DNA of 64,000 nt from Larix kaempferi (GCA_027924585.1 BSBM01000764.1:4256001-4320000), one strand, 5' to 3'; shown: positions 10,990-22,900, counted from the stretch's first letter. The notes: generated by a model from the letters alone, not told the origin. Numbers and translations are program-made.

Positions 10990-12206
10990 GTCTCTAACCC
11001 TATGGAGAGGGAGGTGCCTTTGTTAACTCTGCTACAGCCTCCCTATAACATATCACTAGCCTAGATACTTTTCTAATTAGTCGGATCCATGTTGGGGGCA
11101 TGCCTACTACATGCTCTTGCATTTCATGCGGCATCCAATCGATATTGTACATCGGGATATCATGAGTCAAACGACTCATCTTCCCCTTGAGGTTCACTAG
11201 CATGGCATATCCTGCAGCTGGCTCAATTGGTATGATAAATATCCGAGGGTGTCCGGTAGGTCTCACAGGCCCCACATCTGCATAAATCACACTTTTAGTA
11301 CTCCTACTCATCATAAAAATTATATATACATAAAATCATAAAAATGAAATAAATTTCAAAATCATAAGCACATCTTACCTATCTCTCCCCAGGATGATCC
11401 TGGAGGAAGAGCAAGCTCTGGATCTCCTCATAAATCCATACCTGCATACGGGAACTATTCTAGAGCCAACACTTAGAGGATCCACCATCCAAGATAATAT
11501 TTGTCAACATAAGAAAGAGTAGCCTCGCCACCACCCTGGTGCAATAAGATATCTCCCCGTCGATTCATCAATGGATCGCGAGGATCCAGTACTGGTAGAG
11601 CCATCCCCTAGCTCAAAGCAGGGACTCTCTCTCAAAGAAGCTACACAAGATGCTTCCATATCCAAATTTTTTCTTCTTCCCAGTTTTGAATTCAGTCAAT
11701 TGGTGTTTCATATTCACCAAGAGACCTGAACACCAGTCAAATGCTACACCATGCAAGCATTCAACCCTGATTTGCATGTAGTTTCGAGAGGCCAAATGTT
11801 GTGCGGCACTCCCTCCAATCCTGTTAAGTGTGCTTAGTATCACTTTCAGCGGGAAGCTTGCAACAGAGCCAATTGGGACTTGGCTACCACTATTTTCGGT
11901 ATACGACAAACAATAAGTGTTGATGTAATCCTAGATTGAAAGTACACCTAACCCTCGGTATGTTCCTTTGAGGTTAGCCCCCACACCTCTACGGGATAAA
12001 CCAGTGATAAAGTAAATATCGTCTATGGTGATGTCTAACATCTCCTCTTGGATATCAAACATGCCTTGATCGGCATCCTAGTAGTTGACGAGCATTTGGA
12101 GCAAATGTGTTTGTGCATGCATACTTGTTGTTCAGAAAAACTTGAGCAAACCGCATCTTCGTAACGGATTCAATGTAAGTGGATCTCCCATGGCATCTCT
12201 ATCCAT
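10990..12206 (-). pseudogene. Antisense ORF of the Tat-like element (plant-mobile-domain-like hypothetical), decayed
   Basis: The minus-strand reading from a Met at 12206 gives DAMGDPLTLNPLRR, FDIQEEMLDITIDDIYFITG, LSRRG, then SYTENSGSQVPIG and WCSGLLVNMKHQLTEF, FGYGSILCSFF. Stops interrupt it several times, a frameshift lies near 11636, and a further 104-residue frame ends at 11000. The text resembles hypothetical proteins that accompany plant retroelements. The exact family is my recollection and was not checked. It sits right after aRNH and on the opposite strand, the place where Grande/Tat elements carry an antisense ORF. No function is assigned. Confidence 0.5.
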
Positions 12207-13176
12207 GGATTCCTGCTCTCTCTCCCTCCATGTTTTCACCATTCTTGCATCATTCATCCCATTCATCTTCTTTTTTTTTTCTTTTTCTTTTAACTTGCGG
12301 GACCCACGGCTTCACCTCTACAACAGAGGTGGGTACCCGCGAGTTCTCCTTTGCTAAACCCGTGCATATTTCACGTACCCACAATTTTAACATAGATGAA
12401 CCCGCGGTTGCGAAGCCCTAGATTTTAAACACATGTAAAAATAAAAAATAAAACACCACTAAAAATCTAAAATAATGGAATGAATTGATATATAAGAGAG
12501 AGATGATTTACTTGCAACTGACGAAAGTTGATTTGGTGAGCGCTACAAGCGGTTGAAGTAAGAGGGTTCTTTTGCCTTTTTCCTCCAACAAAATGACTTT
12601 GTGAGTTATGTGGACATTTTGGAACTATTTATAAAAATTACTTTAAATTTTTACCCACTTTTTCCAATTTCATATAGTTTCAAAACTATTTTCACCTTTA
12701 TTTAATCACTAATGTCCTTTGTTAAGTTCTTTTTGATTAGGTGAAGTTCTAAGCAACATTTCTCGCGAATATTTGCAACAAAAATCGTACAAAGGCTTGA
12801 TTTTCTTTGTGGAATGTCAGTTTAAGTGCAATACTTTCAGACTCCTTAAAATTGAAAAAACTGATGAGCATGAATAAATCCAGGCTCGATATTAAAATCC
12901 ATGGATCGGTGTTATCGAGTACTAGTCTATCTCTAATTCAAACTCATTAAAACATGAACAAGGTCTTGAGTTTCCCTCCCATGGACTCGTTAAATTACAC
13001 ATGGTTGGACTTATACCAAGCACTCTTCTATCCCCTCTTCGAGCTTGATTTCAAAAATGAAGAAGGACTATTGAGTTTTCTTTCTTAGACTCATTAAAAC
13101 TAACAATAAGGACATTATCGAGCTTTCTTTTCCACCTTTTCATGCTCGTTAAAATCAAGAAAAGACATTCTTTAAT
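12207..13176. other. No gene seen; probable internal 3' region of the Tat-like element
   Basis: The stretch contains a pyrimidine-rich run near 12268-12295, then several ACCCGCG-type motifs, then AT-rich DNA. ORFs here (12085-12421) overlap the pyrimidine run and show no known domain. Confidence 0.4.
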
Positions 13177-13201
13177 AAAAAGAGAAAAGGGAAGGGAAGA
13201 A
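13177..13201 (+). promoter_or_regulatory. Probable polypurine tract
   Basis: A 25-base almost pure purine run (AAAAAGAGAAAAGGGAAGGG at its core) lies directly before TGTAAAG. This is the arrangement expected at the internal-to-3'-LTR junction of a plus-strand element. Confidence 0.5.
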
Positions 13202-14988
13202 TGTAAAGTATCTTTCAGTATAAAGGAAACAAGTCACTTATGTCCTTGAACACAACACCTTTTTTGCTTCTTTCAAACAAGTTGGGTTTTAGTTTTGGAC
13301 TTAGGAACCTAATATCAGAGTATTTTTTTTACTCATCTGATTGGTTACTCTTCTATTCATATGGAGAATATGTTAATGTCTCCTACATTACAGATTTATG
13401 TCATGGTCCCTTTGTCTTCAAAGCTGCCTATGTCACTCTTGTGTCGTGCTCATTGTTCAAGGACACCCCTTGTGTTGGCCATTCTGCAGTTACCTTGACC
13501 TCATGTGTCGGTCATTCATTGGTGTCACTTTGTTTCATCATGTACTCAGTCCTACTCTAGATCAGATCAACCTGTTGATTGTATCTCGTGTTGGATGATG
13601 GAGGATGCCTTAAGGCCTCCCTTCCAATGGACTTCTTCCTATCGAATTCAACTCATCTTGCTCTAGGAATGAAGTTTAGATTTTTTGGTAGTACCTTGGG
13701 GATTGCAGTCACCAATGGCAATTTCCCTCGCCATTGAGTAGTGGGAATACATCAATGTCTCCTACTCGACGGATTCTTCAAGTGTTTGACTTCAAGACCC
13801 TTTATTCGCACTTGTTAGAATGTACTAGGTACCTTGGGCCCCATTTTCATTAATGGTGAGTGCCCTCGTGCTTGTTAACAGTTTACATTATTGGCCAGTA
13901 ATAAAACAGTATCCTCCATGTTCAACCTCGGCTCATTTATTCGCATGGTTAGGATTCGTACCTTGATGGTTTGGATGAATACCTTGGGCCTATAATAGCA
14001 TCATCACATTTTGTTGTTGCCCAAGTTGAGCAAGAATGAGCCACACCATTTTTGGCTCTTGATGAGACATAGATCCAGTTTGTTGTTATGGATATGATTT
14101 CCTGTTTGAAATGGATCCACGCTTGTATTTCAAGGGCCACGCTATGTACATCTTTTATTTATGTATTGGAGATTATGTTCTACCATTCTGAACATCTCAT
14201 GATGTCAAGATTGTAAACTGCTTGTTGACTTTGTTTCTATTTCAGGAACTGTTTGTGACCTCATCCTGCGGCCTCTTTGCTCCTCCCTTGTTTGAATTGT
14301 AATGTATTCCGGCCATCACTTCCCTCTGACCTCACACATTAGTGAGAATATGTTATCGGTCAAATTAGCACTTCTCCGTTTGTGACCACATTGCCTTGTC
14401 GGTCACACAAAAGGACACTATGGATGGAAGAGTTTACCTTGACCCTAGATGACCTAGAGCTAAACCTTGCAATCCTTCCCTCAGAGGCATCTTTCTCTTC
14501 CTATTTTTATACATAACCGCGACCCTCATACTTGCCATCTCGCGGGTCAGCCGCGAGTATCACTACTGAAAATCCGCGGGTGTCAATTAAAAGATGCACC
14601 CGCTACATGCAAGTGAGGACACTGGCGAGTCACTCACTAGTTGTCTTATATCACACTCATGGGTGTCTTAATAAAAAGGTGGAAAATAATTGAGGCAGGT
14701 ACCCAAACTACCCCAACTTCCCAACTCAACCACCTTTCGAACCTGCCTTCCTTTCCTTGCTATAAATGAAAGGGGAAGGGATTGATAAAGGGACCTTATG
14801 ATAATTGGAGAAAGTAATGTCGGAGAAATTCATAGCTAAGAGAGAGGAGTAGGAGCGCAGGGTCTAGTTACGACGGTGCCGGTGTAGGACAAGTATAGCA
14901 TTATTGTACTTTCTGCATTTGTCAATAAAGATTGAGACATTCTTCCTTTTCCAATAGATTTGTTTATGTCTATTTCAATTTGGTTACA
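13202..14988 (+). repeat. Probable 3' LTR of the Tat-like element
   Basis: It starts TGTAAAG after the purine run and may end GGTTACA near 14988. A TATA-like box (GCTATAAATG) lies near 14759 and a polyadenylation signal AATAAAG near 14926, spaced as in an LTR's U3-R. No second copy is in the window, so the ends and even the unity of this 1.8-kb stretch are uncertain. ORFs at 13240-13598 and 13949-14140 show no domain. Confidence 0.4.
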
Positions 14989-16288
14989 AGTTGATGTTAT
15001 GTTGTCTTATTAATATCAATATTTTATTTGTGGTCAAATTGGTTTGAGGAAGTTCTTATGTTTGTTTTGCAGGTTGTTGAATAGGAGAACGAAGAGAGAA
15101 AAGCTTGGATCAACCTTCATAAATAAGGTATTTTTTCTCTTAACTTTAATAATATTTTCTTAATAACAATGTTTGCAAATCCTTATATGTCTATCTAATA
15201 ACCCCCAGTACGTTGGTAGTCTTCCCCTACTATAAAGACAATTTCCCTAACAACAAAAAAAATGAATTGTAAATGAACGCACTCTTATAACAATTATCTT
15301 AGCATCTTGTCATTTATTATGTGTCATCTCTCATCCTATGTATTTTCTTCATACTTAGGTTTGTTTGAAGTAACCAAGCCACTTGTATAAATTACATAAA
15401 CCATAACAAATTACTTTTAATGAATAAACAAAACAATTACCTTTAATGAATGAACAACTCAACACCTTGATTTCAATTTTAAGTAAATATTATCCAATTA
15501 TAAATATAAAAATGTTCAAAAAATTAAACTAAAAATACAACTAATTAAAAATTAAAAATAAACAAAACATTTACTTCAAAGAATTAACAAGATAACATAC
15601 ATCATCTTCGAATAAAAAAAATCCAACAACAAATATAAAAATATTTAATGAAAAGAGGACTCGATCGAAAATGCAAGCCAAAACCAATCACAATTAAGAA
15701 TCTAGAATTTTACACTTTGCAAATTACAACTTTACATAGTATGCTTTTATTTTATATAACAATTCTAAACCAACAATAATATCATGTTATCATGTCTTAG
15801 TTAAAAAAATCACACTGAAATATGATGTCCATACAAACACGATAAACAATCTAAGTGTTTCACGGGTACAAGGTTACAAACACCATAAACTTTATCTAAG
15901 TGTTTATCCATTACAAAGTTCTTTAGTTAAAAAAACCACCGCAACCGAAGGCTCGATTCATTACCACTTAGCTAGATGCACTTCTTAATACATAGGACAT
16001 ATGCTTCAACTAAAGATGGACAAATGAAAGGAAACACAATTGATACACCTATAAAAGGCTGGTTCATATAACATATTTGGGTTGATTGATTGTTTTTGTT
16101 TTCGAAGATATAGGCACTTCGTTTATTTTAAGAGGAAAAAAAATGTAAGTCAGTTTATAAATTTAAATTTAAAAGAAACTAGATAATGGAACTTTTGATG
16201 CATTTTGTGGCAGCATCGACATTACGAAGAAACCAGAAACCTACACCTGTAATGTATTCAAGAAACTACAATATACTATTATTATTTG
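14989..16288. other. No gene seen (AT-rich)
   Basis: The stretch is strongly AT-rich, with no ORF over 60 codons and no recognisable element part. Confidence 0.5.
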
Positions 16289-16622
16289 TGTTAAGCCCTA
16301 AATGTAGGCACATTTCCCCCTATATTGTGGTGCATTACATTATTTTTTAGTTCACCTTTTTCCATTAGTTGCAATTGTGATTAGTATGGTTATATCTGTT
16401 ATGTCGTATTGGGTCAGTGAGTTGTAATTGTAACTATTAATATCCTCTATATAGGAAGGATATATTTTCATTTGAGTATTTTTTTTGTCTTGTCTTGTGT
16501 ACTCAGTAAATTGTATAAGGAGGTTTCCCCCTCGAAGTGGCTTGCCATTCATTTTTTTTATTAATGCACGGAGTCTTCTATTTGGTCTATTTCTTCTCTT
16601 TTTAGAAAGTTATTCCATAACA
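16289..16622 (+). repeat. 5' LTR (334 bp) of a Reina-like chromovirus
   Basis: It starts TGTTAAG and ends CATAACA, giving TGTTA/TAACA terminal inverted ends, and is followed at once by a tRNA-Met-type primer binding site. A TATA-like CTATATAGG lies near 16446. A conserved box AGGAGGTTTCCCCCTCGAAG near 16518 recurs near 45435, in the LTR of the second Reina-like element. The size fits the short LTRs of this clade. No 3' LTR copy was found, so a target duplication cannot be tested. Confidence 0.75.
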
Positions 16623-16640
16623 TTTGGTATCATAGCTCTT
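16623..16640 (+). promoter_or_regulatory. Primer binding site, initiator-tRNA-Met type
   Basis: TTTGGTATCATAGCTC follows the LTR end directly. It differs by one base from the common TGGTATCAGAGC site complementary to the 3' end of initiator tRNA-Met. Confidence 0.75.
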
Positions 16641-17388
16641 TCATCAGGGTTGGTTTATTCAAAACGAGTCAGCTTGGAATTCTCGCTATAAGTTTGTTTC
16701 TACAAGGTTTCACATAGTGAAACTTTAAACCCATCTAGAAATCATGCCAAAATATCTTTGGTACAATTTTAAGATCATAATCCATTATAGGTTCATAGAT
16801 ATTTTCTTTGGAATCTAGGGTTTCTAACTAGTCTAACACAAACGTTCTGGGAAAAAAGGTCACATCTGGGGCATGTAATATCCAAATTGAGTGAGACATA
16901 TTGAATTAGAAAGAAGACAGGCCACAGTATATTTGGTATATTTTTCAGACTCATATACAAAATATTAGACACGTGGCATACCGTACAAGTTCGCTCTTCT
17001 TAAAGGACCAAAAATAAGAAGTTTTGGGATATCTGCAATAAAGTTTTACTGGCACATCATAATTAGGTCATACCTGCGGCATTGAAAATAGGACACATCA
17101 GGATATAATAAGTGGAATTTTCAAACCCATAGGAGCATAAATCTAAAATTTACCTCAATTCCAAGTCGGCCAGAAAACAATATTCTAATTAGGGTTTGAA
17201 AAATGTACGTCATTTTAAATTTGAGTAACTTTGAGTAAAATGATCTATTTGAGTTTAAACATAGGGTGTGATATATATTTATATTGTTAAAAATTCCACC
17301 AAAATAAAGTGGAAAAAATTACACTCCACTCAAACCACCAAATGACTCATCCCCAACATAGAATGAAAGGGAAGACCTATCTTTTCAA
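16641..17388 (+). other. Untranslated leader of the Reina-like element; no gene seen
   Basis: This is AT-rich sequence between the PBS and the first gag codons. There is no domain and only short ORFs. Confidence 0.45.
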
Positions 17389-18441
17389 GTGTCCCAGTTG
17401 GAAGATAGGATTAAAGGATCCGTGAAAACAACTTGTTTAGTTAATTTAGAGGGGAATTTGATGAAATATATGAATAATAAGATGGAGGAAAATATGAAAG
17501 GTTCTATAAAAACAAATGTTTTAGTTAATTTAAAGGAGAATTTGATGGAACATATGGATAATAAGATGGACAATATTGCAAAGCTCATACAAAATTCAAG
17601 GGATACTCCTTATCCAAGTGATTATGTGGTCTAGGATACTCAAGAGGATAAACATAAGGTCCAAGCTGAGAAAAATTCCATGAATAAGAATATTCCAAGA
17701 GGAAATAATTCTAGTAATGGAAGTAATCAGGGATGGTCACCAAGGGGTACACAACTTCCCAAGATTGAGATGAGAAAGTTTGATGGAAATTATCCATTAA
17801 CATGGATATTCCAGATGGAGCAGTTCTTTGATCTACAATAGGTGCCAATTTTGCAAAAGGTAACTATTGCATCATTATATTTAGAGCCTAATAAATTTGT
17901 ATGGTACCAATGGCTTTGTGACCATAGATAGGACTCTATTATATCTTGGTCTATAGTCGCAAAAGAATTCATTGTGCATTATGGGTATATTAATAGCAAC
18001 ACCTTCTTTAGCCAGTTAATAAATCTCAAGCAAAAAGATCTAATTACAGAACACATCAAGCAGTTTCAGAAGCTAAGTCTTAGAGTGAAGAACATTCCAG
18101 AAGATAATTTGTTGCATCTTTTTATTGAAACCTTGAAGGATAACATTCAACATGAGGTGAATCTCATTGAACCACCCTCCTTAGAGAAGGATTTCATGGT
18201 GGAAAAGAAGGTTGAAAGTAAAAATATGGCAATGGATAATAGAAAGACTACCTCTAACACATACAAACAGAATAATGTTCCTTCTTCTAACTCGCCTCAA
18301 AGGTTGACACCTCAGCGATTAGATGAAAGAAGAGCAAAAGGCCTATGCTCTAATTGTGACAACAGGTATAGTAAGGGACATAAGTGTGGCAAGAAGAAAT
18401 TATTCTACAAAGATTGTGAAGAGGAAGAACCAAAAGAATAG
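17389..18441 (+). pseudogene. Reina-like Gag, three or more in-frame stops
   Basis: One frame holds an N-terminal helical segment containing two near-duplicate blocks (NLEGNLMKYMNNKMEE and NLKENLMEHMDNKMDN). It continues through QLPKIEMRKFDGNYPLTWIFQMEQFF, the conserved start of the plant gypsy capsid, and HIKQFQKLSLRVKNIPED, and ends with a zinc knuckle, CSNCDNRYSKGHKC. The frame is broken by TAG near 17632, near 17840 and near 17930. The knuckle spacing and the following glutamate-rich tail are typical of Reina-type chromoviruses. Confidence 0.85.
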
Positions 18442-18924
18442 GAACCATCTCAAGATGAAGAAATAGAATATACTAATTCTGAAGAGATTACCCCCACCAT
18501 ATCCCGTCATGCACTAAATGGAATTAGCACTCCCCAAAATCTCAATATCAAAGGATATATCAAAAATAAAAAGGTAATAGTGTTGATTGATTCCGGTAGC
18601 ACTCAAAATTTCATTCACTTTAAATTAGCCAAAGCTCTCAATTGCTTTGTATATCCAGCACCAGAGTTTCAAGTGATGATTACAGATCGAGGAACTATAA
18701 ATTGCTCGGGGAAATTCCATAATATCAATCTTACTATGGGGGAATGTGTATAATTGAATAGTCTAATGATTTCTATTCCAATTGGTGATGCAGATGTTGT
18801 CTTAGGATTCTAATGTTTACAATCATTGGGAACAATGGATTTTAATTTTTATAAGATTTTTATGAAATGTATATGAGAAGGAAGAGAATATGAGTTAAAG
18901 GGTGTCACATGGAAACCAAGCAAG
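18442..18924 (+). pseudogene. Reina-like protease
   Basis: The frame of gag continues past a TAG at 18439-18441. VLIDSGSTQNFIH near 18572 is the retropepsin active site with D-S-G intact. DADVVLGF near 18790 is the second conserved block, followed by a TAA where a Trp or Gln is usual. A further TAA near 18751 and a TGA near 18874 break the domain. Confidence 0.8.
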
Positions 18925-19797
18925 GTGATAAGCTCTAATGGTATGAAAAATTTGATGAAAAAGGGACATCAATGTGTAATTACACAAGTATGCGTGTTAG
19001 ATGTTCAAACATCTAAGTCTCCTATTTCCCCAGATCTCCAAAGGGTCATTAATAACCATTCCAAGGTATTTGAAGATATTCCAAAAGGTGTTCCCCTGTT
19101 CGATATTTTGATCATGTTATTCTCTTAATTCCAGGAAGTGTTCCTCCTAACATTAGACCTTACAGATACCCCTATGGCCAGAAGAGTGAAATTGAGCATA
19201 TGGTTAAAGACATGTTAGAGGCTGGCATAATTAGTCCTATCCAAAGTTCTTATTCCGCACTAGTGGTAATGGTACAAAATCTGGATGGATCATGGCGCAT
19301 GTGTCTAGATAATAGAGATCTCAACGATATCAACATTAAATATAGGTTCCCCATTCCTGTCATTAATGAATTGTTAGATGAAGTACATGGAGCAATTTTC
19401 TTCACAAAGTTGGATCTCCATTCTCGGTATCATCAAATTAGAATGAAGGATGAAGACATCCAAAAAAAATTCATAGCTCATGAGGGTCATTATGAATTTC
19501 TAATCATGCTATTTGGTCTCATGAATGCACCTTCCACATTTCAAGGTTTGACGAATTCCATTTTTAGGCCTTTCCTTAGAAAATTTGTGCTAGTATTATT
19601 TGATGATATACTGATCTATAACAAATATTGGGAAGAACATATTCAACATGTTGATAGGGTACTACAACTACTAAAGGAGCAACAACTATATGCAAAACCT
19701 TCCAAATGTTTCTTTGGGGTAAAGGAGGTAGAGTATTTGGGTCATATTGTATCATATGAAGGTGTCAAGATAGACCCTAAAAAATTAAATCCATGAT
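18925..19797 (+). pseudogene. Reina-like reverse transcriptase, frameshifted
   Basis: The first 67 codons stay in the gag-protease frame (LQRVINNHSKVFEDIP). A frameshift near 19100 then moves the reading to NIRPYRYPYGQKSEIEHMV and the RT fingers and palm: SWRMCLDNRDLN, FFTKLDLHSRYHQIRM, LMNAPSTFQ, and VLFDDILIYN with the catalytic xxDD pair intact. YLGHIVSYEGVKIDP closes the thumb region near 19780. The usual CVDYR block reads CLDNR here. Confidence 0.9.
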
Positions 19798-20416
19798 GGA
19801 ATGGCTTATTCCAAAAACCATGAAGAAACTTAGAGCATTCTTTGGTATGTTAGGGTACTACTGCAATTTTGTTCAGAATCATGGAAAAATAATAGTGCCT
19901 CTAACAACACCATTGAAGAAAGATGCATTTTCTTGGACTCTAGAGGCAACTCAAGGTTTTGGCAGCTTAAAGAAGCAATGTGCAAAGGTCATATTTTTTC
20001 CACACCAGACTTCACAAAAACCTTTATTGTGGAATGTGATGCTTCAGGAAATGGAATTGGTGTTGTTCTAATGCAAGAAAGACACCTGCTTGATTTCACA
20101 AGTCACCCAATCAAGGTAAAGAACTTACATAAGCCCAAGTCAAATGTTGGCAATACTACATGCTCTTAAGAAATGGAACCCTTACCTAATAGGTAGGCAC
20201 TTCAAGGTCAAAAAAGATCATGATAGTCCTAAATACTTCCTGGAACAGAGACTATTTTTGGAAGAGAAACAAAAATGGGTAACCAAGATGTTAGGATATG
20301 AATTTGAAATCATTTATCGGAAAGGGAAACAAAATTTAGTAGCATATGCGCTCTCCAGAAAAGATGAAGATGTCAGGGAATTACTTTGTGCAATTTCAAT
20401 TCTACAACCCAATTGA
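19793..20416 (+). pseudogene. Reina-like RNase H, two or more frameshifts
   Basis: Three overlapping frames carry one domain: RAFFGMLGYYCNFVQNHGKI (connection), then TFIVECDASGNGIGVVLMQE with the first catalytic Asp, then LAILHALKKWNPYLIGRHFKV, YFLEQRL and LGYEFEIIYRKGKQN. The shifts lie near 19940 and near 20130. It ends at a TGA near 20416, after which the integrase begins. Confidence 0.85.
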
Positions 20417-20428
20417 GTAGTAGCAGCA

Positions 20429-20925
20429 AGAGAAGAATGGAAAAATGACCTATCTGTGTGGATGCTCATTCAAAAGCTACAGAACAATCCCAGTGTATCA
20501 GATACTATTTTGTGGAAAAATTATTCTCTATGATATAAAGATCACTTATATTTATGGAAAAAATCCCAACTCAAACAAAAGGTCCTCTCAGAATTACACA
20601 CCTCTCCTATATGTGGGCACTCTGGATTCCTAAAAAGTTACCACAGGGTCAAGAAGGAATTGTTTTGGGAAGGTCTTAAATATGATGTTCAAACGTCCAT
20701 AGCTGAATGTTTGGTTTGTCAACATAATAAGGTTGAAACAATTAAGACCCCTGGGATTCTACAACCATTGGACATACCTTGTCAATGTTGGGAGGAAGTC
20801 TCCATGGATTTTAATATCATAGGTCTACCCAAGTTAGAAGGAAAGAATGTCGTGATGGTGTTTTTTGATAGAATGCACTCTCTCACTCTTCTAAGAAGAA
20901 AAAACAAAAATTGACTTTCTATTTA
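20429..20925 (+). pseudogene. Reina-like integrase, N-terminal part, truncated
   Basis: Sequence near 20600 reads HTSPICGHSGFLKSYHRV, then LFWEGLKYDVQTSIAECLVC: the His-His-Cys-Cys zinc-binding domain. CWEEVSMDFNIIGLPKLEGK brings the first catalytic Asp of the core. The reading stops soon after MVFFDRMHSLTLL near 20905, and the second Asp and the Glu are absent. The rest of the element and its 3' LTR are missing. A frameshift separates 20445-20633 from 20660-20914. Confidence 0.85.
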
Positions 20926-21026
20926 CCTAAGAATGTTAGAACCTAAGAGTCTGGGTCCTCTCTAATCAAGGCTGGGTTGGACAAAATGATTTCTAATAGA
21001 AGTATGGTGATAAAAGAAAAAGGGCC

Positions 21027-21375
21027 AAAACTCACTTATCTAATCTTCTAGACAAATCAAAAGAAACAATTGAAAGTGCTATAAGGTCCCTTGTAGACTC
21101 CGGCCTGCCCATCTCTGCTCTACAATGTTTGGTGTGGTCGCCGAGCTCCGCATACCCACATATGTATTCTTGACTTCAAATGCTTCTCTGCTCTCTGTTA
21201 TCGATTCTAAAGCTTGTCTCAGATATTCCAATTTCATTCAAGGACGTTGAGTTTCCAATAAAGGCACCGGGATTTCCACTGCTTGTTGGCACATATCTTC
21301 AGCCTCTGTATCACGACAGGTCCGATGAATCCTTTTACTAGGTCATGCATCATTGCACAAGCCTGGGTGCGGCAC
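21027..21375 (+). pseudogene. UDP-glycosyltransferase (UGT) pseudogene fragment
   Basis: Three frames together give the acceptor-side region of a plant family-1 glycosyltransferase. The pieces are SKETIESAIRSLVDSGLPIS (21070-21120), MFGVVAELRIPTYVFLTSNA (21126-21185), then LVSDIPISFKDVEFPIKAPG (near 21213-21275), HDRSDESF and VMHHCTSL. They follow one another in the order seen in intact UGTs, with shifts near 21122 and 21205. Both the N-terminal start and the sugar-nucleotide-binding PSPG box are absent. It lies about 100 bases after the truncated Reina-like integrase, so it may have been captured by, or trapped next to, an element. The family call rests on pattern recognition. Confidence 0.65.
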
Positions 21376-21614
21376 TGGTGCCATGGCTGAGATGGGTGCG
21401 GTGGTGGCATGGCTGAGCTGTGGTAACCATCAGTGGCTTAACCTTTACCACATTGGAGGTTATGGATTTGTGCTCCGACCATTGCCACATGTCGTGGCAT
21501 TCGGCTATATTATGACTGTGTGATCAGTAATTTTTTTTATTTTGTTTAATTAATTTTTGTATTTAAGTCAATATAATTTTTTTTAATTATTTACTTTTTA
21601 TCTTACATCTCTCT

Positions 21615-21678
21615 AATACTCAACTATAAAACACTTAACTCCTCTTAATACTCAACTATAAAACACTTAACTCCTCTT
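21615..21678. repeat. 32-bp tandem duplication
   Basis: The unit AATACTCAACTATAAAACAC plus the next 12 bases occurs at 21615 and again at 21647, essentially identical. Confidence 0.9.
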
Positions 21679-22186
21679 AATATAATAAATTTTGTATTGA
21701 AATAAAGACTTCATATTTTATATTTTTATTTAATTAAAAAACCTATGGATTTAAATAAAATATTCCATTTAATTAAAAGTGATAATAAACTCAAAAATGA
21801 TGTGATGGAAACATAAAAACTATTGAAATTTACACCAATATCATATACATATATACTTACATTTTTAGTGTCTCCTCGGAAATACAAACCTCATGGTCCC
21901 GTTACAATTACAAGCTTTTACAGTTTTTGTACAATGGAGAGGTATCCGTTTTACATCAAGTCTTGGAAATCGGTTTGTCAATCTCTTTTTAAAATTAATT
22001 TTAAAAAATCCATAAATTAAAAAATACATAAACAATCCCTGTGCACCTAAGTATAAGAAACGTGCATGTGGCCTGTTGGGAGCATTTTGGCCAGATCTGC
22101 AAATAATATTAAATAATACCCTTACAAAATTTGCTTGCATTCTTACGATCTATGAAAAACTTGGTAGGTTCTCGTTAGAATCCCCA

Positions 22187-22276
22187 ATGAGTCTCTGTTC
22201 ATCTTCCATTTGCATGCATCTCCAAACTAACATGAGTCTTTGTTCATCTTCAATTTGCGTGCATCTCCAAACTAAC
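22187..22276. repeat. 45-bp tandem duplication
   Basis: Units beginning ATGAGTCTCTGTTCATCTTC (22187) and ATGAGTCTTTGTTCATCTTC (22232) lie head to tail with about three differences. Confidence 0.9.
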
Positions 22277-22294
22277 ATTCTGAAATGTAAATGT

Positions 22295-22512
22295 AAACAA
22301 CATTCACCTAAGTAAATCTAGAGAATAGGTGCGACATGCCATATTCAACATTTTCCAGAATGAATACATAAAACTATAGACTTATATATTACCACATCAA
22401 AATAAATAAACAACATTCACATAAGTAAATTTAGAAAAGATGTGCAACATACCATATTCAACATTCTGAGAATGAATACATAGACTTATATATTACCACA
22501 TCAAAATAGGTA
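22295..22512. repeat. 113-bp tandem duplication
   Basis: Units start AAACAACATTCACCTAAGTA at 22295 and AAACAACATTCACATAAGTA at 22408 and stay alignable to about 22510. The second copy has a few small deletions. Confidence 0.85.
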
Positions 22513-22900
22513 ACTTCGCCGCATTACACAAATATGGAAATTACTTCGATCTTTTACCCTTTAAAGAGCTTGGGCTCTTAAATACATTTCACAACTATGA
22601 GCTTGATCTCACGAACATATCGCGGACCTTTTCTTCTTCTCCTTTCTCTCTTGCTCTCGCTTTTCTTCACACACTCTATGTGTCTCTAAGTGTATTTTTT
22701 CATATCTTCTTCTTCTTCTATATATAGACAAAGACTTGATTTCGTTTCACCTAGAAGCTATTGAGCTACATTAAAGATTGTAATTAATTTCTACTTAAAA
22801 ATTTTGACTTGCTGAATAAATACAAAGAAGGTTAATCTAGAACATGAAATTACAAAAATACTAAAATAGCATTTTCCATCAATAATTTTAATCTGTTTTT

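Larger units (their letters stand above)
21376..22900. other. Gene-free, mostly AT-rich DNA
   Basis: No coding similarity is seen. The stretch holds several short tandem duplications, listed separately. Two near-direct GGTGCGG...CATGGCTGAG motifs lie at about 21375-21420. Confidence 0.45.
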
